DNA of 64,000 bases, taken from NCBI RefSeq assembly GCF_001729745.1, contig NZ_CP017186.1, positions 1,426,001-1,490,000 of the forward strand. The letters run 5' to 3'. The notes below the pieces were generated by a model. The model was given only the letters and a program-made list of their open reading frames with translations, did no database searches and was not told the origin of the DNA. Of this stretch, positions 18,002-27,606 are shown piece after piece. The position numbers were made by a program, and so were the translations under genes. The stretch's first letter is position 1; every line of letters begins with the position of its first letter. This DNA comes from Enterobacter hormaechei subsp. hoffmannii. GTDB lineage: Bacteria > Pseudomonadota > Gammaproteobacteria > Enterobacterales > Enterobacteriaceae.

Positions 18002-18922
18002 ATGCTGAATTATGTGTGTAAACGCCTGCTGGGGCTTATCCCGACGCTGCTGATTGTGGCCGTGCTGGTGTTTTTGTTTGTCCACATGCTGCCCGGCGAT
18101 CCGGCGCGTTTGATTGCCGGACCGGAAGCGGATGCCACGGTTATCGAACTGGTGCGTAAACAGCTCGGTCTTGATCAGCCGCTGTATCGGCAATTTCTGC
18201 GCTACATTGGCAATGTCCTTCAGGGCGATTTCGGCATCTCGATGGTGTCGCGTCGTCCGGTGTCGGAGGAGATTGCCAGCCGCTTTATGCCCACCTTCTG
18301 GTTAACGATTGCCAGTATGAGCTGGGCGGTTGTGTTTGGCCTGGGCGCGGGGATTGTCGCCGCCGTCTGGCGCAACCGCTGGCCGGATAAGCTCGGTATG
18401 GCGCTGGCAGTCACCGGTATCTCTTTCCCGGCGTTTGCGCTGGGTATGCTGCTGATGCAGATTTTCTCCGTCGAGCTGGGCTGGTTGCCCACCGTCGGGG
18501 CCGACACCTGGAAGCACTACATTCTGCCCTCTATGACGCTTGGCGCAGCCGTTGCGGCAGTGATGGCCCGTTTCACCCGCGCCTCCTTTGTCGACGTGCT
18601 GAGCGAAGATTACATTCGCACCGCGCGGGCAAAAGGGGTGAGTGAGAAATGGGTCATTCTGAAGCATGGTTTTCGTAATGCGATGATCCCGGTGGTCACG
18701 ATGATGGGGCTACAGTTCGGCTTCCTGCTGGGCGGTTCTATCGTGGTTGAGAAGGTCTTTAACTGGCCGGGGCTGGGGCGCCTGCTGGTCGACTCGGTCG
18801 ATATGCGTGACTATCCGGTTATTCAGGCTGAAGTTCTGCTTTTCTCGCTGGAGTTTATTCTTATCAACTTAGTGGTGGATGTGCTGTACGCCGCCATTAA
18901 CCCGGCCATCAGGTATAAGTAA
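18002..18922 (+). CDS. gsiC: Glutathione ABC importer permease GsiC
   Basis: A 306-residue inner-membrane permease of the DppB type with about six membrane segments. The cytoplasmic EAA-like loop is around [25 protein letters not shown] and contacts GsiA. It pairs with GsiD. Its TAA is 1 bp before the gsiD ATG, so translation is probably coupled. Confidence 0.95.
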   Translation: MLNYVCKRLLGLIPTLLIVAVLVFLFVHMLPGDPARLIAGPEADATVIELVRKQLGLDQPLYRQFLRYIGNVLQGDFGISMVSRRPVSEEIASRFMPTFWLTIASMSWAVVFGLGAGIVAAVWRNRWPDKLGMALAVTGISFPAFALGMLLMQIFSVELGWLPTVGADTWKHYILPSMTLGAAVAAVMARFTRASFVDVLSEDYIRTARAKGVSEKWVILKHGFRNAMIPVVTMMGLQFGFLLGGSIVVEKVFNWPGLGRLLVDSVDMRDYPVIQAEVLLFSLEFILINLVVDVLYAAINPAIRYK

Positions 18923-18923
18923 G

Positions 18924-19835
18924 ATGCGATTACTGAACTGGCGTCGCCAGGCCATTTTAAACGCTATGCCGGGGATCAGGCCGGACCATATTCGCACCCC
19001 GTGGGTTGAGTTCTGGCGTCGATTCCGTCGTCAGCCCGTCGCTATGGTCGCCGGGTTGTTTGTGTTACTGCTGATCCTGGTGGCGATTATCGCCCCCTGG
19101 ATAGCCCCGTTTGATGCGGAAAATTACTTCGATTACGACCGGCTGAACGATGGACCGTCGATGATGCACTGGTTTGGCGTGGACTCGCTCGGGCGCGATA
19201 TTTTCAGCCGCGTGCTGGTAGGGGCGCAGATCTCGCTGGCGGCCGGGGTCTTTGCGGTGCTGATGGGCGCAGCGATTGGCACCGTGCTGGGGCTGGTGGC
19301 CGGGTATTACGAAGGCTGGTGGGACCGCATCATCATGCGTATCTGCGACGTGCTGTTTGCCTTTCCCGGTATTCTGCTGGCGATTGCCGTGGTGGCGGTG
19401 ATGGGCAGCGGCATGGCGAACGTCATCATCGCCGTGGCGGTATTCACGATTCCCGCTTTCGCGCGCCTGGTACGTGGCAACACGCTGGTGCTGAAGCAGC
19501 AGACCTTTATCGAGTCGGCCCGCAGCATGGGAGCCGGCGATGCCACTATCCTGTTCAGCCATATTCTGCCGGGAACGGTCTCGTCTATCGTGGTCTATTT
19601 CACCATGCGCATAGGCGTGTCGATTATCTCGGCGGCCAGCCTGTCGTTTCTGGGGTTAGGCGCACAGCCGCCGACGCCGGAGTGGGGCGCGATGCTGAAC
19701 GAGGCGCGGGCGGATATGGTGATCGCCCCGCACGTGGCGATCTTCCCGAGCCTGGCGATTTTCCTGACCGTGCTGGCGTTTAACCTGCTGGGGGATGGGC
19801 TGCGCGACGCGCTGGATCCGCGGATTAAGGGGTAG
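18924..19835 (+). CDS. gsiD: Glutathione ABC importer permease GsiD
   Basis: A 303-residue permease of the DppC type with an N-terminal cytoplasmic segment, about six membrane segments, and the EAA-like loop near [26 protein letters not shown] at 18924 gives the E. coli N-terminus (MRLxNWRRQAxLNAMP); an in-frame extension to 18879 overlaps gsiC and is rejected. It is the last gene of the gsi operon, followed by a large palindromic repeat. In E. coli the genes yliE and yliF lie next; they are absent here. Confidence 0.95.
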   Translation: MRLLNWRRQAILNAMPGIRPDHIRTPWVEFWRRFRRQPVAMVAGLFVLLLILVAIIAPWIAPFDAENYFDYDRLNDGPSMMHWFGVDSLGRDIFSRVLVGAQISLAAGVFAVLMGAAIGTVLGLVAGYYEGWWDRIIMRICDVLFAFPGILLAIAVVAVMGSGMANVIIAVAVFTIPAFARLVRGNTLVLKQQTFIESARSMGAGDATILFSHILPGTVSSIVVYFTMRIGVSIISAASLSFLGLGAQPPTPEWGAMLNEARADMVIAPHVAIFPSLAIFLTVLAFNLLGDGLRDALDPRIKG

Positions 19836-19851
19836 GTTTTTGCAGGAACTT

Positions 19852-19948
19852 ACCCCTCACCCTAACCCTCTCCCCTGAGGGGAGAGGGGACTGCTCGGTG
19901 CGGTCTGTTCCCCCTCGCCCCTTTGGGGAGAGGGCCGGGGTGAGGGGT
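19852..19948. repeat. Composite G+C-rich palindrome between gsiD and rimO
   Basis: An outer ACCCCTCACCC arm at 19852 pairs with GGGGTGAGGGGT ending at 19948. Inside are two smaller hairpins, CCCTCTCCCC/GGGGAGAGGG near 19866-19889 and CCCCTCGCCCC/GGGGAGAGGG near 19910-19934. It is the same repeat family as at 11385 and 29247. It separates convergent genes and probably works as a terminator. Confidence 0.75.
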
Positions 19949-19954
19949 TAAAGA

Positions 19955-21280
19955 TTAAACCCGGCTGCCCCACAAATCATACTCGTCGGCGTTTTCAACC
20001 TTCACGCGAATAATATCGCCCGGCTTGACGTTGGTTTCCCCGTTCAGGTACACCGCGCCGTCGATTTCAGGCGCATCCGCCATGCTGCGGCCAATCGCGC
20101 CTTCTTCGTCCACTTCGTCGATAATGACCAGAATTTCGCGGCCCACTTTCTCCTGCAAGCGTTCAGCAGAGATCTGCTGTTGCAGCTGCATAAAGCGGTT
20201 CCAGCGTTCCTCTTTGACCTCTTCCGGTACCTGGTCCGCCAACTCGTTGGCCGTTGCGCCTTCAACCGGGCTGTACTTGAAGCAGCCCACGCGATCCAGA
20301 CGCGCTTCTTTCAGGAAGTCGAGCAGCATCTGGAAATCTTCTTCGGTTTCACCCGGGAAGCCAACGATGAAGGTGGAGCGCAGGGTCAGTTCAGGGCAGA
20401 TCTCGCGCCACTGCTTGATGCGCGCCAGCTGGCGGTCAACGGATCCAGGACGCTTCATCAGCTTCAGAATGCGCGGGCTGGCGTGCTGTAATGGGATATC
20501 CAGATACGGCAGGATTTTGCCTTCCGCCATCAGCGGAATCACGCCGTCAACGTGCGGGTAAGGGTAGACGTAGTGCAGACGCGTCCAGATCCCGAGCTTA
20601 GCAAGCTGCTCGCACAGGCCAACCATGCTGGTTTTTACCGGCTCGCCGTTATGGAAGCCGGAGCGGTGTTTGACGTCCACGCCGTAGGCGGAGGTGTCCT
20701 GGGAGATGACCAGTAACTCCTTCACGCCCGCGTCGGCCAGGCGTTTGGCTTCTGCCAGCACCTCGCCAATCGGACGGCTCACCAAATCGCCACGCATCGA
20801 CGGGATGATGCAGAAGGTGCAGCGATGGTTGCAGCCTTCGGAAATTTTCAGGTAAGCATAGTGGCGCGGCGTCAGCTTCACGCCCTGTTCCGGCACCAGG
20901 CTCAGGAACTGGTTGTGCTTTGGCTTTGGTACGTAGTGATGAACATGTTCCAGCACCTGCTCGTAGCTGTGCGGGCCGGTGATCTCCAGTACCTTCGGGT
21001 GCACTTCGCGGATCTGATCCACCTTCGCGCCCAGGCAGCCGGTGACAATCACTTTGCCATTTTCCGTCAGGGCTTCACCAATGGCTTCCAGTGACTCCTG
21101 GACCGCGCTGTCGATGAACCCACAGGTGTTGACGATCACCATGTCGGCGTTGTCGTAGCTTGGCACCACGTCATAGCCTTCAGTGCGAAGTTCAGTCAGG
21201 ATGCGTTCGGAATCCACCAGGTTCTTCGGGCAGCCCAGGGAGACAAAGCCGATTTTCGGCGGGTGCGTAACATTGCTCAT
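19955..21280 (-). CDS. rimO: Ribosomal protein S12 methylthiotransferase RimO
   Basis: A 441-residue radical SAM enzyme that adds a methylthio group to an aspartate of ribosomal protein S12 (Asp89 in E. coli). The auxiliary cluster ligands are Cys17, Cys53 and Cys82 in the UPF0004 domain. The radical SAM CxxxCxxC is Cys150, Cys154 and Cys157 in [15 protein letters not shown] domain ends the protein ([16 protein letters not shown]). It is transcribed alone, divergent from bssR. It matches E. coli in length and sequence. Confidence 0.96.
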   Translation of the reverse strand: MSNVTHPPKIGFVSLGCPKNLVDSERILTELRTEGYDVVPSYDNADMVIVNTCGFIDSAVQESLEAIGEALTENGKVIVTGCLGAKVDQIREVHPKVLEITGPHSYEQVLEHVHHYVPKPKHNQFLSLVPEQGVKLTPRHYAYLKISEGCNHRCTFCIIPSMRGDLVSRPIGEVLAEAKRLADAGVKELLVISQDTSAYGVDVKHRSGFHNGEPVKTSMVGLCEQLAKLGIWTRLHYVYPYPHVDGVIPLMAEGKILPYLDIPLQHASPRILKLMKRPGSVDRQLARIKQWREICPELTLRSTFIVGFPGETEEDFQMLLDFLKEARLDRVGCFKYSPVEGATANELADQVPEEVKEERWNRFMQLQQQISAERLQEKVGREILVIIDEVDEEGAIGRSMADAPEIDGAVYLNGETNVKPGDIIRVKVENADEYDLWGSRV

Positions 21281-21497
21281 AGGTTAAAAATTCATCAATT
21301 ATGGAGTTATCAGGGCGGGATTTTACAGCGTATCGCGGGGGATTTATACACTCTTGATGGCGCAGTTGAGGCGGGCAATCGTTGTAACATTGTAAAGAAT
21401 GTTAATCAGTTATCGTTTATTGATCTCAGGCATCACATTGTACAAAAAATGACCTTATTATTAATAGGGTAACATGGCTGACAGAGGAGGAAATAGC

Positions 21498-21881
21498 ATG
21501 TCCGTTGACAGACTGAAACGCGATCTGCTTAACAAGCTGATCAACGCCCGAATCGACCTGGCTGCATATCTGCAACTCCGCAAGGCGAAAGGGTATATGT
21601 CAGTCAGCGAAAGCGAAAATCTGCGTGATAATTTCTTTGAACTTTGCAATTTCATGCGTGAAAAAGCACCCATACTGAAAGCGCACTGCGCTGAAAACGA
21701 ATTAGTGGCGCTGCGCCGCGCCGCCGAGGTGCTTTCCATCGCAGGGGTCTGTTTGATGAACGGACGTCACGACTGCCCGAATTTTATTGCCGTTAACGCG
21801 GAGAAGCTTGAAAACTGCCTGACCACGCTCGCGCTTTGCATCATGTGTCTGAACAAGCCGGAAACGCTTGCCCGACACTGA
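21498..21881 (+). CDS. bssR: Biofilm regulator BssR
   Basis: A 127-residue protein equal in length to E. coli BssR (YliH), reported to influence biofilm formation through indole and catabolite signalling. The N-terminal RDLLNKLINARIDLAAYLQL and the KAKGYMSVSESE stretch are well conserved; the middle third has diverged. No recognised domain or catalytic motif is visible. ATG at 21498 has a strong GAGGAGG ribosome site; an earlier in-frame ATG at 21474 does not. A good terminator follows directly. Confidence 0.88.
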   Translation: MSVDRLKRDLLNKLINARIDLAAYLQLRKAKGYMSVSESENLRDNFFELCNFMREKAPILKAHCAENELVALRRAAEVLSIAGVCLMNGRHDCPNFIAVNAEKLENCLTTLALCIMCLNKPETLARH

Positions 21882-21885
21882 ACCT

Positions 21886-21907
21886 GGGGGAGGCAACTCC
21901 CCCTTTT
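21886..21907 (+). terminator. Intrinsic terminator of bssR
   Basis: GGGGGAG (21886-21892), loop GCAA, CTCCCCC (21897-21903), then TTTT. It starts 5 bp after the bssR stop. Confidence 0.85.
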
Positions 21908-21987
21908 GATTAAGCTTTTGTAAAAGTGTTAACGCACCCGGGAACAGTGGCTAATCTTTAAGCCATATGCCGATAAAGGAGTGCGTT

Positions 21988-23106
21988 ATGCCTCGATCCT
22001 CGCTGCTTTTCCTCCCTGTACTGTTATTCCCGCTTTCGCTGCTTGCGGCGCCCGAGACGGTTAAGGTCGACGTGCTACAGACAAAGCTGGATCACCCCTG
22101 GTCGCTGGCGTTTCTGCCTGATAATAAGGGGCTGCTGATCACGCTAAAAGACGGGCAGCTTAAGCACTGGCAAGCAGGGAAAGGGCTCTCCGATCCGATT
22201 ATTGGCGTGCCGAAGGTCTGGGCGAGCGGCCAGGGCGGATTGCTGGACGTGGTGCTGGCCCCGGATTTTGAACAATCACGGCGGATCTGGCTCAGCTTCG
22301 CCGAGGCGGGTGATGATGGAAAAGCGGGTACCGCGGTGGGCTACGGGCAGTTGAGCGATGACCTCTCGCGCATTGAGGGCTTCCAGGTGGTGTTCCGACA
22401 GATGCCGAAGCTCTCTACTGGCAACCACTTTGGCGGACGGCTGGTGTTCGACGGCAAAGGCTATCTCTTTATTGGCTTAGGTGAAAACAACCAGCGCCCG
22501 ACGGCGCAGGATCTGGATAAGCTTCAGGGTAAGGTGGTGCGCCTGACGGAGGACGGGAAAGTGCCGCCGGATAACCCGTTTGTGAACACCGCCGGTGCAC
22601 GGCCTGAAATCTGGTCTTACGGCATTCGCAACCCGCAGGGGATGGCGATGAACCCGTGGAGCGACGCGCTGTGGCTTAATGAACACGGCCCTCGCGGCGG
22701 GGATGAGATCAACATTCCTGAAAAAGGCAAAAACTACGGCTGGCCGATGGCGACGCACGGGATCAACTACAGCGGCCTGAAAATCCCGGAAGCGAAAGGC
22801 GAGCACGTTGAGGGCACTGAAAAACCGCTGTTTGTCTGGAAAGTGTCGCCCGCCGTCAGCGGCATGGCGTTCTACAACAGCGACGTCTTCCCGCAATGGA
22901 AAAACAAGCTGTTTATCGGCGCGCTGAAGGAGAAAGACGTCATCGTGCTGAGCGTGAAGGGCAATACCGTGACGGAGGACGGGCGCATTCTTGGGGATAA
23001 AGATCATCGAATTCGCGATGTGCGCGTCGGGCCGGATGGTTATCTGTACGTGCTGACCGACGAGACGGACGGGCAGCTTTGGAAAGTCAGCCCGTCCGGG
23101 TCGTAA
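21988..23106 (+). CDS. yliI: YliI, PQQ-dependent aldose sugar dehydrogenase
   Basis: A 372-residue periplasmic beta-propeller of the soluble glucose dehydrogenase family that oxidises aldoses using PQQ. The signal peptide is about 1-20, ending LLAA. Conserved family segments include LDHPW, GQGGLLDV, the catalytic-type STGNHFGGRL (with His) and NEHGPRGGDEIN (calcium/PQQ region). ATG at 21988 is chosen for the AAGGAG site and proper signal peptide; an in-frame ATG at 21967 would spoil the signal. It is convergent with gstB with no gap between stop codons. Confidence 0.92.
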   Translation: MPRSSLLFLPVLLFPLSLLAAPETVKVDVLQTKLDHPWSLAFLPDNKGLLITLKDGQLKHWQAGKGLSDPIIGVPKVWASGQGGLLDVVLAPDFEQSRRIWLSFAEAGDDGKAGTAVGYGQLSDDLSRIEGFQVVFRQMPKLSTGNHFGGRLVFDGKGYLFIGLGENNQRPTAQDLDKLQGKVVRLTEDGKVPPDNPFVNTAGARPEIWSYGIRNPQGMAMNPWSDALWLNEHGPRGGDEINIPEKGKNYGWPMATHGINYSGLKIPEAKGEHVEGTEKPLFVWKVSPAVSGMAFYNSDVFPQWKNKLFIGALKEKDVIVLSVKGNTVTEDGRILGDKDHRIRDVRVGPDGYLYVLTDETDGQLWKVSPSGS

Positions 23107-23733
23107 TCAGGTCACCGGGATCATCACCACGTTGCGATACGCCGGGCGCTCGCTGAGCTGCTGGATCCAGCGCTGAAGGTGAGGGCGCGGGGTCCAGCTG
23201 AGACCCATGTTAGTGAGGTTCCAGACGAAAGGGGCGACGGCGATATCGCCCACGCCGAACGTGTCGCCGGAGAACCAGGTCTGCTTCGCCAGTTCGTCGT
23301 CCATCATCGCAAACAGCGACTCGCACGCGTCCTGGGCGGCATGAATGGCGGGATAATCACGATCGGCTTCCGGCGTACGGATAAGCCCCATCAGGATCAC
23401 GCGGTGCGTTGGGGAAAGCGTCTGGTTTGCCCAGTCCATCCATTTTTCGCCCTGCGCGCGCTGGGCTGGATTTTCTACCCACAGCCGACCCTGGCCGTAC
23501 TGCGCGGCGAGGTATCGCACGATGGTGTTAGACTCCCACAGCGTGGCGTCTGTCTCGTCATCGCGCAGTAGCGGCACCAGTCCGTTTGGGTTCATCGCCA
23601 GGTAGTCCGCGTCTTTATTCACGCCAAACTCCAGGCCCGCCATAACCTGCTTAAACGGTAAATCCAGCTCTTCCAGCGTCCAGAGCACTTTTTTCACGTT
23701 GGTCGAATTGTTCCTGCCCCACAGCGTAATCAT
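23107..23733 (-). CDS. gstB: Glutathione S-transferase GstB
   Basis: A 208-residue glutathione transferase (E. coli YliJ/GstB). The N-terminal thioredoxin-like domain starts [18 protein letters not shown], and the ESNTIVRYL segment binds the glutathione gamma-glutamyl part; an all-helical C-terminal domain follows. E. coli GstB is known to act on bromoacetate and similar halogenated compounds. ATG at 23733 is preceded by GGGAGT; the longer frame to 23796 is rejected by comparison with the family length. Confidence 0.93.
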   Translation of the reverse strand: MITLWGRNNSTNVKKVLWTLEELDLPFKQVMAGLEFGVNKDADYLAMNPNGLVPLLRDDETDATLWESNTIVRYLAAQYGQGRLWVENPAQRAQGEKWMDWANQTLSPTHRVILMGLIRTPEADRDYPAIHAAQDACESLFAMMDDELAKQTWFSGDTFGVGDIAVAPFVWNLTNMGLSWTPRPHLQRWIQQLSERPAYRNVVMIPVT

Positions 23734-23976
23734 ATTTACTCCCGATGAGATGTGAATCCGAGTCAGCTTTTCGCCATGGTGAGATAAACCTAACAATTAC
23801 GCAACAGATGCTAAAAAAAACACCGCAATCAAAGCGTATCTGAATGTTATTGCATAAACTTTAAAAACTTTACCTGGAACAGGTTTCTTTGAAGGCTGTA
23901 GTGCGCTATTACTCATCGCTTCTTGCGACACGGTGATTGTGACGTGATTTTTAGAATGGACACTCGGGTGGCATTT

Positions 23977-25182
23977 ATGACGCAAAAAACTTCCTCTCTG
24001 CGCAGCCTGGCGGCAGGCTCGGCGCTGCTTTTCCTTTTTGCCCCAACGCTCCATGCGGCGGAACAGACAGCGCCCGAAGCGCCGCCTGTTGATGCGCGCG
24101 CCTGGATCCTGATGGATTACGCCAGCGGGAAAGTGCTGGCGGAAGGTAACGCCGACGAAAAACTCGACCCGGCGAGCCTGACGAAAATTATGACCAGCTA
24201 TGTGGTCGGCCAGGCGTTGAAAGCGGGCAAGATCAAGTTGAATGACATGGTCACCGTCGGGAAAGATGCCTGGGCGACCGGTAACCCGGCGCTGCGCGGC
24301 TCGTCCGTGATGTTCCTGAAGCCTGGCGACCAGGTCTCCGTGTCCGATCTGAATAAAGGGGTCATTATTCAGTCGGGAAATGATGCCTGTATTGCGCTGG
24401 CCGATTACGTCGCGGGCAGTCAGGACTCATTTATTGGGCTGATGAATGGCTACGCGAAAAAACTGGGTCTGACCAATACCACTTTTAAAACTGTTCACGG
24501 CCTGGATGCGCCGGGTCAGTTCAGTACCGCGCGCGATATGGCGCTGCTGGGCAAAGCGCTGATCCATGACGTGCCGGATGAGTACGCTATCCATAAAGAG
24601 AAAGAGTTTACCTTCAACAATATCCGCCAGCCTAACCGTAACCGTCTGCTGTGGAGCAGTAACGTTAACGTGGACGGCATGAAAACCGGTACAACTGCCG
24701 GGGCCGGATACAACCTGGTGGCTTCTGCGACGCAGGGCGATATGCGCCTGATCTCAGTGGTGCTGGGAACGAAAACCGACCGAATTCGTTTTAACGAATC
24801 CGAAAAACTGCTGACCTGGGGTTTCCGCTTCTTTGAAACCGTCACGCCGATTAAGCCGGACGCTACCTTCGTGAGCCAGCGTGTCTGGTTTGGTGATAAA
24901 AGTGAAGTGAACCTGGGAGCGGGTGAAGCGGGTTCCGTCACCATTCCACGCGGTCAGCTGAAAAACCTGAAAGCCAGCTATACCCTGACCGAGCCACAGC
25001 TCACCGCACCGCTGAAAAAAGGTCAGGTGGTCGGGACGATAGATTTCCAGCTTAACGGCAAATCTATTGAGCAGCGTCCGCTGGTGGTAATGGAAGCGGT
25101 GGAAGAGGGCGGCTTCTTCAGCCGGATGTGGGACTTTGTGTTAATGAAATTCCACGGCTGGTTTGGCAGCTGGTTCAGCTAA
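23977..25182 (+). CDS. dacC: D-alanyl-D-alanine carboxypeptidase DacC (PBP6)
   Basis: A 401-residue low-molecular-mass penicillin-binding protein that trims the terminal D-Ala from peptidoglycan pentapeptides in the periplasm. The signal peptide ends about residue 28 (LHAAEQ). Active-site motifs are Ser67-Leu-Thr-Lys70, Ser133-Gly-Asn135 and Lys236-Thr-Gly238. A C-terminal amphipathic helix ([15 protein letters not shown]) anchors it to the inner membrane. ATG at 23977 matches the E. coli start (MTQ); upstream in-frame ATGs at 23923 and 23956 have no better ribosome site. Confidence 0.96.
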   Translation: MTQKTSSLRSLAAGSALLFLFAPTLHAAEQTAPEAPPVDARAWILMDYASGKVLAEGNADEKLDPASLTKIMTSYVVGQALKAGKIKLNDMVTVGKDAWATGNPALRGSSVMFLKPGDQVSVSDLNKGVIIQSGNDACIALADYVAGSQDSFIGLMNGYAKKLGLTNTTFKTVHGLDAPGQFSTARDMALLGKALIHDVPDEYAIHKEKEFTFNNIRQPNRNRLLWSSNVNVDGMKTGTTAGAGYNLVASATQGDMRLISVVLGTKTDRIRFNESEKLLTWGFRFFETVTPIKPDATFVSQRVWFGDKSEVNLGAGEAGSVTIPRGQLKNLKASYTLTEPQLTAPLKKGQVVGTIDFQLNGKSIEQRPLVVMEAVEEGGFFSRMWDFVLMKFHGWFGSWFS

Positions 25183-25188
25183 GTTTTT

Positions 25189-25263
25189 GCCGGGTGGCGG
25201 CTTCGCCTTACCCGGCCTACAACGGCTCGAACGTAGGCCGGGTAAGCGCAGCGCCACCCGGCA
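25189..25263. repeat. REP pair between dacC and deoR
   Basis: Two REP units in opposite orientation, 25189-25217 (GCCGGGTGGCGGCTTCGCC...) and 25236-25262 (GGCCGGGTAAGCGCAGCGCC...). They lie between convergent genes and can form a long hairpin. Confidence 0.85.
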
Positions 25264-25268
25264 TAACC

Positions 25269-26027
25269 TCAATACATCAACTTCACCTGCTGCGCTTTCG
25301 CGTATGCCACCAGCTCGTCATCCGGGCGGCAATCACTGACGATGGCGTCAAAGCGCGACAGTTCTCCCATCCTTGCCGGACGGACCTTGCCAAATTTACT
25401 GTGATCAACCACCAGCACATGCTGCTGCGCGGCGTTGAGCGCCCACTGTTTCACCGGTAACTCTTCAAGATTAAAACAGGTTGCCCCCTGTTTCACATTC
25501 ACGCCCGCCGCAGAGTAAAAGGCGATATCAGGGCATACATTGCTCAGCGTGTCCTGAATATTCAGCGGCTTGAAGATGGCGTTGCTGGCATGAAACTCGC
25601 CGCCACACAAAATCACCCGGCATGCTGGTTTCTCCTGCAAAGCCAGGAAGGTATTTAGCGAATAACAGACGGCGGTAAAGGGAACGGTGCTGTCGATGGC
25701 CTCGATGATCCACGGGGTTGTCGTACCGCAGTCAAAAAACAGCGTTTGATGCGGCTGCACCAGCGAGGCGGCGAGCCGCGCGGCTTTGCGCTTCTCTTCC
25801 ACCAGGCGTGTTTTTTGATCGCTTAACAGATAATGGCTGGCGCTACGCGGCTCCAGAACAATATACCCGCCAAGCAGCACAACGGGGGCGCTGTCGCTGT
25901 TCAGATCGCGACGAATGGTCATTTCAGACACGCCAAGCAGGGAAGCGGCTTCCTTAAGATGCAGCTTATCGCTGCGCTTCAGCGCCTGAAGCAGCTGAGC
26001 AATGCGGTCATCGCGACGTGTTTCCAT
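25269..26027 (-). CDS. deoR: Deoxyribose operon repressor DeoR
   Basis: A 252-residue repressor, founding member of the DeoR family. Residues 1-57 hold the helix-turn-helix (LHLKEAASLLGVSEMTIRRDL). The C-terminal sugar-phosphate-sensing domain contains the FFDCGTTT loop. In E. coli it represses deoCABD and nupG and responds to deoxyribose-5-phosphate. ATG at 26027 gives exactly the E. coli length. It is transcribed alone, with the ybjG terminator just upstream of it. Confidence 0.95.
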   Translation of the reverse strand: METRRDDRIAQLLQALKRSDKLHLKEAASLLGVSEMTIRRDLNSDSAPVVLLGGYIVLEPRSASHYLLSDQKTRLVEEKRKAARLAASLVQPHQTLFFDCGTTTPWIIEAIDSTVPFTAVCYSLNTFLALQEKPACRVILCGGEFHASNAIFKPLNIQDTLSNVCPDIAFYSAAGVNVKQGATCFNLEELPVKQWALNAAQQHVLVVDHSKFGKVRPARMGELSRFDAIVSDCRPDDELVAYAKAQQVKLMY

Positions 26028-26040
26028 AGATCCTCGGGCT

Positions 26041-26072
26041 AAAAAAGTGAGCCCCCGCAGGGCGGGGGCTCA
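26041..26072 (-). terminator. Intrinsic terminator of ybjG
   Basis: An 11-bp perfect stem TGAGCCCCCGC (26048-26058) with GCGGGGGCTCA (26062-26072) and a 3-nt loop. On the minus strand it is followed by CTTTTTT. It lies 23 bp after ybjG. Confidence 0.9.
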
Positions 26073-26094
26073 AGTGTAACCTGACGGACCGGGG

Positions 26095-26703
26095 TTAGTC
26101 ACGTATCCAGCCTTTGCGGATCGGAAGGGCAAACAGAACGCGATAGGCCTGTGATAATCCACGATAAAGCGCCGGGCCAAAAAGGCTCCACAGGATGGCT
26201 GCGCTGACGCAGCCCATCAGCCCCACCAGGAAACCGCCGACCATATCCAGCGGCCAGTGCACTCCCAGGTAGACGCGGGACCAGGCGATGGCGACTGCCA
26301 CGCCCATCAGCACTACGCCGGACCACAGGCGATGCCAGAACAGGAAGGCCAGCGCAAAGGTGAAGATCACCGTGCCGTGATCGCTCGGGAACGAGTCATC
26401 CGGCGCATGGTGCAGGAAGTTGTAGCCGACGCGATCGACAAACGGACGATCGTGCGGGAAGGCGTGACCCAGCACGTAGCTTGCCAGCACGCTCACGCCA
26501 ATTGCCATCGCCATTTTGATCACCAGATGGCGCTGGGCGGTGACCTGTGTACGAGGTCCCCATAACCAGAGGATCACCGCCAGCGCCGGTACAATGCTAA
26601 TCAGATCTTTCGCAATGAAGGTGGCGAGATCGATCATCCATTCCGGTGACGACGGCGTGGCGTTGAGCAGGTAAAACAGTTCGTAGTTCAGATTTTCTAA
26701 CAT
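26095..26703 (-). CDS. ybjG: Undecaprenyl pyrophosphate phosphatase YbjG
   Basis: A 202-residue inner-membrane PAP2 phosphatase that recycles undecaprenyl diphosphate; overproduction gives bacitracin resistance in E. coli. The three PAP2 motifs are present: KX6RP-like around GHAFPHDRP, PSDH in DSFPSDHGT, and SRVYLGVHWPLD. About five to six membrane segments. ATG at 26703 gives the E. coli N-terminus (MLENLN). It lies 7 bp after another PAP2-type gene and so is probably cotranscribed with it. Confidence 0.93.
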   Translation of the reverse strand: MLENLNYELFYLLNATPSSPEWMIDLATFIAKDLISIVPALAVILWLWGPRTQVTAQRHLVIKMAMAIGVSVLASYVLGHAFPHDRPFVDRVGYNFLHHAPDDSFPSDHGTVIFTFALAFLFWHRLWSGVVLMGVAVAIAWSRVYLGVHWPLDMVGGFLVGLMGCVSAAILWSLFGPALYRGLSQAYRVLFALPIRKGWIRD

Positions 26704-26710
26704 AATCTCG

Positions 26711-27439
26711 TTACTCTTTAGCAAACCGGGCGGAAACCAGCCCGTAAACCAGCACCTGGGAAAACCAGACCCACCACCCGGCCCACAGGTTGTGAGAGAA
26801 AAAATGCGCGCCGCGCATGACCTGCCCGAAGCCCATCACCAGCCCCATAACAACGCCTGACGCGACAAAGGACCATGCCAGGCGCGGACGTTCACGCCAG
26901 AAGGCAAAAAACAGCCCCATCACCATAAACCCGCTGGAGGCGTGGCCGCCGGGAAAGCAGCGTCCCGGTCCGCTGTCTGCCGGAACGGCGCTGAACAGGG
27001 GATACGAAACGGACCTGCCGCCATATTCCACCAGATCCCACGGACAGCTGTGGTGGCTTATGCTTTTCAGCACCCCTACTACCAGCGCACCCAGCCCCAT
27101 CAGAAGCGCGGCCGTTACCAGTCGGGCATTGCGTTTGTAAGCGCCGTAAATCAGCGATGCGGCAGCGATAACAATGGTCACATATTTCGCCAGCCGATGG
27201 TTCAGCAGATCCAGCAGCGGGTTTTGCTGTAGCGGAAAATGATGCGCCGCTGCGTCATACCAGAAACCGGTTATCCATCGGTCAAGCGATTCATCGCGCG
27301 AAAGCCAGGTAAAAAGCACCGCAAGGGCAATAAGCACGAAAAGTTGATAACCATAAAAGCGGGCAGGCAAACGGTAAAGACGTTTTGTCTTATTTGTCGG
27401 TAACTTAGATAATTCTGAAGGGCTGACGGCGTGTGTCAT
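26711..27439 (-). CDS. PAP2-type membrane phosphatase, extra copy upstream of ybjG
   Basis: A 242-residue inner-membrane protein with about five or six hydrophobic segments after a short cytoplasmic N-terminus. PAP2 motifs are recognisable but altered: Lys125-x6-Cys132-Pro (Cys where Arg is usual), Gly164-Gly-His166 in FPGGHASSG (Gly for Ser), and Arg209-Gly-Ala-His212-Phe-Phe-Ser-His216 (His where Asp is usual). This pattern belongs to a PAP2 subgroup related to lipid A or lipid phosphatases; the substrate is not known to me. ATG at 27439 is used; a TTG 12 bp upstream is the alternative. I know of no E. coli K-12 gene at this position. Confidence 0.75.
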   Translation of the reverse strand: MTHAVSPSELSKLPTNKTKRLYRLPARFYGYQLFVLIALAVLFTWLSRDESLDRWITGFWYDAAAHHFPLQQNPLLDLLNHRLAKYVTIVIAAASLIYGAYKRNARLVTAALLMGLGALVVGVLKSISHHSCPWDLVEYGGRSVSYPLFSAVPADSGPGRCFPGGHASSGFMVMGLFFAFWRERPRLAWSFVASGVVMGLVMGFGQVMRGAHFFSHNLWAGWWVWFSQVLVYGLVSARFAKE

Positions 27440-27606
27440 AGTTTCGGTCAATAACGTGAAATAGCACTATCATAGGGAGGGCAACTTAAGGAAACCTTAA
27501 ACAACAACGATAAGTGCGTTATTTCTGTTTTTTCACGTTAATTTGCTATCTCAGACAGCGGCAATTCATTACACTCATCGCGATTTTTTCATACTAAAGA
27601 GATTGC

